A stretch of 6,415 nt of DNA from an uncultured bacterium (GTDB lineage Bacteria > Verrucomicrobiota > Kiritimatiellia > CAIKKV01 > CAITUY01): contig CAIZMS010000012.1 of assembly GCA_903934155.1 (NCBI GenBank), positions 1-6,415 on the forward strand, read 5' to 3'. The notes beneath the pieces were generated by a model. The model had not been told where the DNA came from and did no database searches. It saw only the letters and a program-made list of their open reading frames with translations. Both the position numbers and the translations under genes were made by a program. Of this stretch, positions 1-5,896 are shown in pieces (the stretch's first letter is position 1; the number at the start of each line of letters is the position of its first letter).

Positions 1-1637
1 AGGAGATACTGGAGGAGCATCAGCGTAGCGGAAAACCGGTTCGGGAAATCGTCACCAATATGGAGATTTGTCCCCAGGACACGCTTCTGGCGATGATTGC
101 TGAAACTCTGGGAACCCGGGTTGTTAATTTGCCTGCGACGGATATCCCCCCGGATGTCGTTCATGCCATTCCCGCCAGTGTCGCGAGAATGTACATGGTG
201 GTGCCGGTGGACAAGGGGTCCAATTCCGTCACGCTGGCCACATGTGACCTGATGAGTCCGGGCACCATGGATGAACTGGCGTTCGTCCTTTCAAAGGATA
301 TCCAGCTTGTGCTGGCGCGTGAGGATGATATCCGCGCCCATGTCAACCAGTTGTATGGTGACGAGAGCAGTTCCGTGAGCGATATGCTCAATGCGCTGGA
401 GTCTGAAATTGAGCAGGCGGATAAATTTCTGGAACTGAATGCGGTCGAAGAGGATGCCAAGGGGCTTGAGGAGGCTGCCGGATCCGCCCCGGTTATCCGA
501 TTTGTGAATCTTGTGCTTTATCAGGCTGTTCAGGATCGTGCGTCTGACATTCATTTTGAGCCGTTTGAGAAGGAATTCAAAATCCGTTACCGTGTGGATG
601 GTGCCCTTTATGAAATGGCACCGCCGCCCAAGCGGCTGGCTTTGCCGGTTATTTCCCGGCTTAAGGTCATGTCGGGGTTGAACATTGCCGAGCGGCGGCT
701 TCCCCAGGATGGTCGCATCCAACTCACTATCGGAGGTCGTCAGATCGATTTTCGTGTGTCGTGCCTTCCCACGCAGTTCGGCGAAAGCGTGGTGCTTCGT
801 GTGTTGGATCGCGGCGTGGTGTCCTTGGATTTGGACAATCTCGGGATGCCGGACGATATTCTTCAGGCGGTGCTTTTGGAGATCGATAAGCCGAACGGGA
901 TTGTGGTTGTGACCGGCCCCACGGGATCAGGGAAAACGACCACCCTTTACTCTGCGCTACGCCGATTGAATACCACGGAAACCAAGTTGCTGACGGCCGA
1001 GGATCCGGTGGAATACGAAATTGACGGCATCATCCAGGTTCCTGTGAATGATGCGATCGGAAACACGTTCGAGCGGGTGCTGCGAGCCTTTCTGCGTCAG
1101 GATCCCGATGTCCTGATGATCGGTGAAATTCGGGATCTGACCACCGCCCATATTGCCGTTCACGCGTCACTGACCGGTCATCTGGTGTTCAGCACGCTGC
1201 ACACCAATGATGCCGCCGGCGCCATAACGCGTTTGATTGATATGGAGGTCGAGCCCTACCTGATCTCGTCCACCATGGAGGCGGTTATCGGGCAGCGGTT
1301 GGTCCGGAAAGTGTGTTCGAACTGCAAGACGGCTTATGTGCCGGACGACCGCATCCTGGAGCGGTTGGCGCTGACGCGTCAAGACGTCGGGGATCAGAGC
1401 TTTTATTATGGAACCGGATGCGGACAGTGCAACAATACCGGGTATAAGGGACGGAAGGGGATTTACGAATTCCTGAGCATTACCGATCCGATCCGGGAAT
1501 TGATCAACCAGCGTCAACCGACCCTGGTGATTCGCTCCAAGGCTATTGAATTGGGAATGCGCACCCTCCGGCAGGATGGCATCAAAAACATCCTCGATGG
1601 CTATACCACCGTCGAAGAAGTGTTGCGCTATACATAG
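1..1637 (+). CDS. gspE: GspE/PilB-family type II secretion / type IV pilus assembly ATPase (5'-partial)
   Basis: Hexameric cytoplasmic ATPase that powers pseudopilus or pilus extension through the inner-membrane platform. The reading frame is open from base 3, and the 19 codons before the ATG at 60 (EILEEHQRSG... and on) look like the start of the N-terminal MshEN/GspE domain. The gene therefore begins upstream of the window, and the Met at 60 is internal. Numbering from that Met: N-terminal domain about 1-105, acidic linker about 106-140, then the ATPase core. Walker A GPTGSGKT is at 286-293 (bases 915-938), Walker B DPDVLMIGEIRD at 348-359 (bases 1101-1136), and the His box with STLHTNDA follows. 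A tetracysteine zinc motif (C419/C422 and C454/C457) is intact, as in extension ATPases; PilT-type retraction ATPases lack it. The sequence alone does not separate GspE from PilB, and no other secretion gene is in view. The C-terminus is complete, and trxB follows after 9 bp. Confidence 0.93.
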   Translation, partial: EILEEHQRSGKPVREIVTNMEICPQDTLLAMIAETLGTRVVNLPATDIPPDVVHAIPASVARMYMVVPVDKGSNSVTLATCDLMSPGTMDELAFVLSKDIQLVLAREDDIRAHVNQLYGDESSSVSDMLNALESEIEQADKFLELNAVEEDAKGLEEAAGSAPVIRFVNLVLYQAVQDRASDIHFEPFEKEFKIRYRVDGALYEMAPPPKRLALPVISRLKVMSGLNIAERRLPQDGRIQLTIGGRQIDFRVSCLPTQFGESVVLRVLDRGVVSLDLDNLGMPDDILQAVLLEIDKPNGIVVVTGPTGSGKTTTLYSALRRLNTTETKLLTAEDPVEYEIDGIIQVPVNDAIGNTFERVLRAFLRQDPDVLMIGEIRDLTTAHIAVHASLTGHLVFSTLHTNDAAGAITRLIDMEVEPYLISSTMEAVIGQRLVRKVCSNCKTAYVPDDRILERLALTRQDVGDQSFYYGTGCGQCNNTGYKGRKGIYEFLSITDPIRELINQRQPTLVIRSKAIELGMRTLRQDGIKNILDGYTTVEEVLRYT

Positions 1638-1640
1638 GGG
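1636..1640 (+). promoter_or_regulatory. Shine-Dalgarno sequence of trxB, overlapping the gspE stop codon
   Basis: AGGGG begins inside the TAG stop codon of the upstream ATPase gene. It lies directly against the ATG at 1641, too close to serve it, but 6 bases before the ATG at 1647. This favours the start at 1647 and suggests that trxB translation is coupled to that of the upstream gene. Confidence 0.6.
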
Positions 1641-1646
1641 ATGTGC

Positions 1647-2570
1647 ATGGAAAAGGTTGTCATCATCGGTACGGGGCCGGCAGGGTTGACGTCGGCCATT
1701 TATACGGCACGGGCAAATCTCAGTCCGGTTGTGATTGAGGGGATGCAGCCGGGCGGACAGTTGACCACCACCACTGATGTTGAGAATTTTCCCGGCTTTC
1801 CCGAAGGGATGGATGGCACCACCCTGGTGATGAAGATGCGCGAGCAGGCGGAGCGGTGTGGCGCCCGGTTCATTCGCGGGGAGGTCATAGGTGCTGATTT
1901 TTCAGGGAAGGTTTTAAAGCTGACTCTGGATGAAGGGCAGGTCATGGAATCGTCCACCCTGATCATTGCCTCCGGGGCCCGCGCCAAATATATCGGAATC
2001 GAGTCTGAGGAAAAACTCATGGGGCGCGGGGTGTCGGCGTGCGCGACCTGTGACGGCGCGTTGTACCGGGATGTGCCTGTGGCGGTGGTTGGCGGTGGTG
2101 ATACGGCCATGGAAGAGGCGCTATTTCTCACGCGTTTTGCTAGCAAGGTGTCGCTGATCCATCGTCGGAATGAATTTCGGGCTTCTAAAATCATGGCTGA
2201 TCGCGTCACCACGCACCCAAAAATTGAAATCTACTGGGATACCGTGGTGGATGAGGTTCTGGATGTGTCCCGCAATGAAGTAACCGGATTAAGGCTTAAA
2301 AACGCCAAGACCGGCGCGCTGACCGAGATTCCGGTTATGGCAATGTTTGCCGCCATCGGGCATGAGCCGAACACCCGTCCGTTCAAGGGCATTCTCACGA
2401 TGAACGAGGCTGGCTACCTGGTCACAAACCACACCCTCACCAACGTGGCGGGTGTGTTTGCCGCCGGTGATGTTCAGGACCCTCATTACCGTCAGGCGAT
2501 TACGGCGGCGGGGACTGGCTGCATGGCCGCATTGGAGGCAGAGCGCTATCTCGGAAGCCTGGGCGGCTGA
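1647..2570 (+). CDS. trxB: Thioredoxin reductase (NADPH, FAD-dependent)
   Basis: Cytoplasmic flavoenzyme that passes electrons from NADPH through FAD and a redox-active disulfide to thioredoxin. The predicted protein has 307 residues, typical of the low-molecular-weight bacterial type. Visible motifs: FAD-binding GTGPAG at 8-13, GGQL at 36-39, the redox-active CATC (132-135) followed by DG, the NADPH-binding GGGDTA at 149-154 with HRRNEFR at 172-178, and the C-terminal FAD motif AAGDV at 272-276. The HRRxxxR signature supports NADPH rather than ferredoxin as donor. I prefer the ATG at 1647 over the one at 1641 because of ribosome-binding-site spacing, and because MEKVVIIG is a typical TrxB N-terminus. 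The gene is probably cotranscribed with the ATPase gene 9 bp upstream. No thioredoxin gene lies in the window. The next gene converges on its 3' end, 14 bp away. Confidence 0.96.
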   Translation: MEKVVIIGTGPAGLTSAIYTARANLSPVVIEGMQPGGQLTTTTDVENFPGFPEGMDGTTLVMKMREQAERCGARFIRGEVIGADFSGKVLKLTLDEGQVMESSTLIIASGARAKYIGIESEEKLMGRGVSACATCDGALYRDVPVAVVGGGDTAMEEALFLTRFASKVSLIHRRNEFRASKIMADRVTTHPKIEIYWDTVVDEVLDVSRNEVTGLRLKNAKTGALTEIPVMAMFAAIGHEPNTRPFKGILTMNEAGYLVTNHTLTNVAGVFAAGDVQDPHYRQAITAAGTGCMAALEAERYLGSLGG

Positions 2571-2584
2571 GATCGGCGGGGCGA

Positions 2585-3148
2585 CTACCAGCGTTCCCAG
2601 GGTTTTCCGAAGGTTCGGTAACTCTTCAGGATGGCTTTCACATAGGCTCGGGTGCTCGGGAAACTGATGGCCTCGGGAAAGGATTCCGGAGGGAGATCCG
2701 TTCTGCGTTCCCATCGGATCACGTTTGACCGACCCGCATTGTACTCCGCCAAGGCATAGGGGATCGGATCCGCTTGGTTTTCCCAGCGCTTGATGGCCCG
2801 TGCGAGATACCAGGTTCCCGCCAGGATGTTGGTACCCGGGTCAAACAGTGTTTCCGGCTTGAAGGCTTCAATCCGCTCGGCTTTCGCCCATTCCCCGGCA
2901 CTTTGTGGCATGATTTGCATGAGTCCAATCTCGCCTGATTTTCCCCTTCTGGCTGGATTAAAGCGGGTTTCCTGCCAGATAAGGGCGGCAATCAATCGGC
3001 GCGGAACCTTGTACCGCGCGGCCGCCGCATCAATTACCGGCCAGTTCTGGGTAGAGCGGATCTCAAATCGAAAGGCCCAGAAAAGCTCGAGACCAAGGAT
3101 GGCTAAAACAGCGGGAATCAGTATAATGCGGCGCAATGATTTTCCCAT
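2585..3148 (-). CDS. Membrane-anchored lytic transglycosylase (SLT domain, Slt70-like)
   Basis: Predicted peptidoglycan lytic transglycosylase of 187 residues, cleaving the MurNAc-GlcNAc bond with formation of 1,6-anhydro-MurNAc. The N-terminus has a basic stretch (KSLRR) and a hydrophobic segment at about 8-26. There is no lipobox cysteine, so it is an inner-membrane anchor or uncleaved signal with the enzyme facing the periplasm. The catalytic domain covers about 35-180: catalytic Glu60 in WQETRFNP, GLMQIMP at 75-81, and AEYNAG at 134-139, all characteristic of SLT-type GH23 enzymes. The length matches small stand-alone transglycosylases rather than the long Slt70. The ATG is the first possible one, because an in-frame TGA lies two codons upstream, but no clear Shine-Dalgarno precedes it. 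Such enzymes often serve wall turnover or make room for envelope machines; a link to the nearby secretion ATPase is only inference. Confidence 0.92.
   Translation of the reverse strand: MGKSLRRIILIPAVLAILGLELFWAFRFEIRSTQNWPVIDAAAARYKVPRRLIAALIWQETRFNPARRGKSGEIGLMQIMPQSAGEWAKAERIEAFKPETLFDPGTNILAGTWYLARAIKRWENQADPIPYALAEYNAGRSNVIRWERRTDLPPESFPEAISFPSTRAYVKAILKSYRTFGKPWERW
3122..3127 (+). promoter_or_regulatory. Candidate sigma-70 -10 element for yjbQ-queA, inside the divergent transglycosylase gene
   Basis: A perfect TATAAT lies 62 bases before the yjbQ start and within the first codons of the opposite-strand transglycosylase gene. The hexamer 17 bases upstream (ATGGCT, 3099-3104) matches only three of six -35 consensus positions, and there is no extended -10 TGn. 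A start of transcription near 3134 would give a leader of about 55 bases. The evidence is a single good hexamer, so this remains tentative. Confidence 0.35.
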
Positions 3149-3189
3149 AGGTCAGGTGAGGATACGAAATACCGTGGTGAGAGGGAAAG

Positions 3190-3606
3190 ATGAAAAGCTA
3201 TCGAAAAGAACTCTGGCTGGCGACGCCAACCCGGCGTGCGTATGTCAATATAACGTCGCAGGTGGAGCTGGCGCTGGCCGAAAGCGGGATTCGCGAGGGA
3301 ATGGTGTTGGTGAATGCCATGCACATTACCGCCAGTGTGTTCATTAATGACAACGAGTCCGGGCTTCATTCGGACTTCGAGAAGTGGCTAGAAAAACTGG
3401 CTCCCGAAAAGCCCCATGCCCAGTATGCTCATAACGGCTATGAGGACAATGCGGATGCCCACCTGAAAAGGCAGATCATGGGGCGCGAAGTGGTTGTCGC
3501 GATCACCGAGGGAAAGTTGGATATCGGGCCGTGGGAACAGATCTTCTATGGCGAATATGACGGCAAACGGCGGAAACGGGCGCTAATCAAGATTATTGGG
3601 GAATAA
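3190..3606 (+). CDS. yjbQ: YjbQ / UPF0047 family protein
   Basis: Small cytoplasmic protein of 138 residues, the usual length for UPF0047. Family signatures are visible: AMHITASVFINDNE at 43-56, the NADAHLKRQIMG block at 87-98, and a C-terminal block (about 112-138) containing GPWEQI and DGKRRKR. The conserved histidines (H45, H91) are present; in the family they are thought to bind metal. E. coli YjbQ has a weak thiamin-phosphate-synthase-like activity, but the physiological role of the family is unsettled, so no reaction is assigned here. The ATG is preceded by GAGGG at 3181-3185 with 4-base spacing. queA follows after 7 bp, so the two are probably cotranscribed, although no functional link between YjbQ and queuosine synthesis is established. 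The start lies 41 bp from the divergent transglycosylase start. Confidence 0.9.
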   Translation: MKSYRKELWLATPTRRAYVNITSQVELALAESGIREGMVLVNAMHITASVFINDNESGLHSDFEKWLEKLAPEKPHAQYAHNGYEDNADAHLKRQIMGREVVVAITEGKLDIGPWEQIFYGEYDGKRRKRALIKIIGE

Positions 3607-3613
3607 GAATCAC

Positions 3614-4666
3614 GTGCTGAAAACTTCAGATTTTGACTTTGAACTGCCGCCGGAACTGATTGCGCAGGATCCTTTAGAGGATCGGGAGGCGGCGCGTATG
3701 ATGGTGGTGGATCGTGCGACGGGAACCCTGTCGCACTACCGTGTCCGGGATCTTCCCCAGTTTCTCAGACTTCATGACTGTCTGGTCATGAACGATACCC
3801 GCGTGATTCCTGCCCGTATCCATGGAAATAAGGAGAAAACGGGAGGGCATGTGGAGTTGCTTCTTCTTGAAGAGACCTCCGACGGCCAATGGGAAGCCCT
3901 CTGTGGATCCGCGCGCCGTCCCAAGCCGGGCACCTGGCTTGTCATGGCGGGTGGACTGATTCAGGCTGAAGTGACGGCCTGGCGGGAGGGTGGGGGCGTG
4001 ATCGTTCGGTTGCATTCCGACAAGCCTCTGCTGGAGATTCTCGAGGATGTTGGGCTTCCGCCGCTTCCTCCCTATATCAAGCGGCCTCAGGCCCCTGCGC
4101 AGGATGTCACCGAACGTGATCGCCTCTATTACCAGACCGTCTATGCCCGCGTGCCCGGAGCCGTGGCGGCGCCCACTGCGGGTCTGCATCTGACCGAATC
4201 CCTTTTGGCGAAATTGGGTAGCCAAGGAGTGTCACGCGCCACGGTCACACTTCATGTGGGGATGGGAACCTTTAAGCCCGTCAAGGTGGACACGGTTGAA
4301 GACCACGCCATGGAGGCTGAGCGCTATGAGGTGCCCGGGACGACCGTGACGGCTATCGAGCAGTGCAGGCGAGCGGGAGGACGGGTGGTGGCGGTGGGAA
4401 GCACGACGGTCAGGACGCTGGAGACGGCCGCTGCAGAGACCGGGTTTCTTCAGCCGGGGAGCGGCCGTACCCGAATTTTCATATACCCTCCGCATGTCTT
4501 CAAGAGTGTTGATGTCATGCTGACCAATTTCCACCTGCCTCGTTCCACCCTGATCATGATGGTGAGTGCGCTGGCCGGGAGTGACCTGATTCGGAAGGCC
4601 TATTTGGAGGCGATTCGGGAACGGTACCGTTTCTATAGTTACGGCGATTGTATGCTGATCCTGTGA
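3614..4666 (+). CDS. queA: S-adenosylmethionine:tRNA ribosyltransferase-isomerase
   Basis: Transfers and isomerises the ribosyl group of SAM onto 7-aminomethyl-7-deazaguanine at the tRNA wobble position 34, giving epoxyqueuosine in queuosine synthesis. I choose the GTG at 3614, giving 350 residues that begin (M)LKTSDFDFELPPELIAQ, the normal QueA N-terminus. A TTG at 3596 also opens the frame, but it would add six atypical residues, overlap yjbQ and lack a ribosome-binding site. Weak GGGGA at 3598-3602 lies 11 bases before the GTG. Conserved blocks are intact: NDTRVIPAR 60-68, AAPTAGLHLT 185-194, LHVGMGTFKPV 213-223, TNFHLPRSTL 304-313, and the C-terminal YRFYSYGDCMLI. The length is close to the family norm. 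The other queuosine genes, such as tgt and queC-queG, are not in the window. The gene follows yjbQ closely and probably shares its transcript. Confidence 0.95.
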   Translation: MLKTSDFDFELPPELIAQDPLEDREAARMMVVDRATGTLSHYRVRDLPQFLRLHDCLVMNDTRVIPARIHGNKEKTGGHVELLLLEETSDGQWEALCGSARRPKPGTWLVMAGGLIQAEVTAWREGGGVIVRLHSDKPLLEILEDVGLPPLPPYIKRPQAPAQDVTERDRLYYQTVYARVPGAVAAPTAGLHLTESLLAKLGSQGVSRATVTLHVGMGTFKPVKVDTVEDHAMEAERYEVPGTTVTAIEQCRRAGGRVVAVGSTTVRTLETAAAETGFLQPGSGRTRIFIYPPHVFKSVDVMLTNFHLPRSTLIMMVSALAGSDLIRKAYLEAIRERYRFYSYGDCMLIL

Positions 4667-4679
4667 ACGAAGCGCATTC

Positions 4680-4708
4680 TTGACAAACCCGTTCAATTAT
4701 CGTCTAAT
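4680..4708 (+). promoter_or_regulatory. Near-consensus sigma-70 promoter for the ferredoxin-radical SAM operon
   Basis: TTGACA (4680-4685) matches the -35 consensus perfectly. After an ideal 17-base spacer, TCTAAT (4703-4708) matches the -10 consensus at five of six positions. It begins 13 bases after the queA stop, in the only sizeable intergenic gap before the ferredoxin gene. Transcription would start near 4715 and give a leader of about 27 bases. A promoter this close to consensus suggests strong expression. No operator-like palindrome is evident around it. Confidence 0.75.
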
Positions 4709-4727
4709 TTTGCGGTTTTTAACACCC

Positions 4728-4734
4728 TAAGGAG
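4728..4734 (+). promoter_or_regulatory. Strong Shine-Dalgarno sequence of the ferredoxin gene
   Basis: TAAGGAG is a full match to the anti-Shine-Dalgarno core and sits 7 bases before the ATG at 4742. It is the best ribosome-binding site in the window and supports both the reality and the start of this short gene. Confidence 0.8.
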
Positions 4735-4741
4735 AAGAATC

Positions 4742-4912
4742 ATGGCTTATGTTATCTCGGACAAGTGTACGAAATGTGGAAGTTGTGCCCCGGTTTGCCC
4801 GCAGGAAGCGATTGCTGAAGGTGACAAGGTGTTTGTGATCGATGCGGACAAGTGCGTGGATTGCGGTTTGTGCGCCGGTGAATGCCCGGTTGAGGCCATT
4901 TCCCCTGTGTGA
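4742..4912 (+). CDS. 2[4Fe-4S] bacterial (clostridial-type) ferredoxin
   Basis: A 56-residue low-potential electron carrier, short enough to be missed by length-filtered gene finders. Two canonical CxxCxxCxxxCP motifs are present: C9, C12, C15, C19 with P20, and C38, C41, C44, C48 with P49. In this family each cluster is held by three cysteines of one motif plus the last cysteine of the other. The two halves show the usual internal pseudo-twofold repeat (CTKCGSCAPVCP against CVDCGLCAGECP), and the length equals that of classic clostridial ferredoxins. It has its own strong promoter and ribosome-binding site. Its TGA stop overlaps the ATG of the radical SAM gene by one base, so the two are expressed together; a role as electron donor to that enzyme is a reasonable inference. 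The protein is soluble, with no signal peptide or membrane segment. Confidence 0.95.
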   Translation: MAYVISDKCTKCGSCAPVCPQEAIAEGDKVFVIDADKCVDCGLCAGECPVEAISPV

Positions 4913-5877
4913 TGCAAGACGGTTATAGGTTCCTTTTCGGCCCAGTTCGCTCACGGCGACTGGGCCGTTCTCTTGGTATCGATCTGGTGCCCCTCAAGGT
5001 GTGCACCTATGACTGTCCCTACTGCCAGGTTGGGGTGACTACCCTCAAAACCCTGGAGCGGCGTGACTATGTTCCCGTGGTCGATGTTTTGGCCGAATTT
5101 GACCATTGGCTTGCCCAGGACGGACAGGCGGATTGTGTTACTCTAGCGGGGGGGGGCGAGCCGACACTCCATGCCCGGTTTGGCGAGGTAATTGATGCGA
5201 TAGGTGCCCGCACCAAACTCCGACGCATCTTGCTCAGCAACGGTTCTCTTTTTTTCCTACCCGAAGTCCGTGCCGCCGCCATCAAAGCGGAGGTGGTGAA
5301 AGCGACCCTCAGTTCATGGGATCAGGCGTCATTTGAGCAGGTCCATCATCCCCATCCCGATTTGAGGTTTGACACCTTTGTTGCCGGACTTAAGGCGTTG
5401 CGTCGGGAGTTCAAAGGGGAATACTGGCTTGAGGTTTTCGCGGTTCCGGGCGTAAATGATACCTCTGCCCAGATGATCCGGATTGCCGAGGTCGCGCGTC
5501 TAATCGCCCCCGATCGGATCCATCTGAATACGGCTGTTCGGCCTGCCCAGGATGGCAAAACCCTTTCCGTCTCCGTTGCGGAACTGGAGGAGTTTGCCAA
5601 GCTGTTCAATCCTGTGGCTGAAGTGGTTGGTGTATCCCAGTCTCTGGCCCAACCCCAGACGGAAGTGATCACCCATGCGGAGTTGGCCACCCGGATCCTG
5701 TCCCTGCTTCAGAGGCATCCCTGCACGGCGAGTGATATTTCGGGCACTATAGGCCAGTCGGTATCCGAGGTGGAAAAAACACTCAAAGACTTGCTGGAGC
5801 AAGGAGCCCTCCGCCTCGAACACCGCGACACCCAGAACTATTTCGTGGCCAACTCCCCTGAACCCCTGAACCCCTGA
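4912..5877 (+). CDS. Radical SAM protein, COG0731 (TYW1-like) type, with C-terminal winged-helix-like domain
   Basis: Predicted radical SAM enzyme of 321 residues, substrate unknown. The N-terminal block FGPVRSRRLGRSLGIDL (9-25) is typical of the bacterial COG0731 group. It is followed by the cluster motif CTYDCPYC (C31, C35, C38; CxxxCxxC) and the SAM-binding AGGGEPTLH at 79-87. The only other cysteines are C75 and C271, so I see no second-cluster motif like that of archaeal TYW1. Residues about 254-314 look like a winged helix (HAELATRILSLLQRHPCTASDISG and the following helices), which could bind nucleic acid or mediate partner contacts. The ATG at 4912 overlaps the ferredoxin stop; a GTG at 4909 is an alternative adding one residue. 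The gene contains a 9-G run in the SAM motif and ends inside an 8-bp tandem repeat. Despite the resemblance to wyosine synthase, calling it a tRNA-modifying enzyme would go too far. Confidence 0.9.
   Translation: MQDGYRFLFGPVRSRRLGRSLGIDLVPLKVCTYDCPYCQVGVTTLKTLERRDYVPVVDVLAEFDHWLAQDGQADCVTLAGGGEPTLHARFGEVIDAIGARTKLRRILLSNGSLFFLPEVRAAAIKAEVVKATLSSWDQASFEQVHHPHPDLRFDTFVAGLKALRREFKGEYWLEVFAVPGVNDTSAQMIRIAEVARLIAPDRIHLNTAVRPAQDGKTLSVSVAELEEFAKLFNPVAEVVGVSQSLAQPQTEVITHAELATRILSLLQRHPCTASDISGTIGQSVSEVEKTLKDLLEQGALRLEHRDTQNYFVANSPEPLNP
5148..5156 (+). repeat. Run of nine G within the radical SAM gene
   Basis: Nine consecutive G encode the invariant glycines of AGGGEPT (residues 80-82). The tract is intact in frame here. 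Gain or loss of one G would shift the frame about a quarter of the way into the protein. Confidence 0.95.
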
Positions 5878-5882
5878 ACCCC
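5855..5882. repeat. 8-bp tandem repeat (CCCCTGAA, 3.5 copies) at the end of the radical SAM gene
   Basis: Three perfect copies of CCCCTGAA start at 5855, 5863 and 5871, followed by a half copy CCCC. The repeat encodes the last residues SPEPLNP, and the gene's TGA stop (5875-5877) is inside the third copy. Because 8 is not a multiple of 3, the repeat is read in different frames and a change in copy number would alter the C-terminal tail. It also fills most of the gap to the convergent kinase gene. I see no hairpin with a T-run here, so it does not look like an intrinsic terminator. Confidence 0.9.
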
Positions 5883-5896
5883 TTCTTCCTCCCCCT

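Noticed and set aside
161..722. Reverse-strand open frames of 99 and 143 codons within the secretion ATPase gene
   Set aside because: They lie opposite a strongly conserved coding region, have no recognisable domain, and their compositions look like antisense shadows.
1700..2212. Reverse-strand open frame of 170 codons inside trxB
   Set aside because: It is opposite the FAD- and NADPH-binding motifs of a clear TrxB, and the translation is rich in Ser, Pro and Arg with no family resemblance.
2608..2620. Possible terminator hairpin (CCGAA/TTCGG) after trxB
   Set aside because: The stem is only five pairs with a two-base loop and has no following T-run, and it lies inside the transglycosylase coding region.
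2790..3347. Forward open frame of 185 codons across the transglycosylase gene and the start of yjbQ
   Set aside because: It is antisense to the SLT catalytic motifs and out of frame with yjbQ, both of which are well supported.
3674..4225. Reverse-strand open frame of 183 codons inside queA
   Set aside because: It is a shadow of a conserved gene with no recognisable motif.
4727..4954. Reverse-strand open frame of 75 codons over the ferredoxin gene
   Set aside because: The forward strand carries both CxxCxxCxxxCP motifs, a promoter and a strong ribosome-binding site; the reverse frame has none of these.
5500..5823. Reverse-strand open frame of 107 codons within the radical SAM gene
   Set aside because: It is antisense to the C-terminal half of the radical SAM protein, with no domain or ribosome-binding site.
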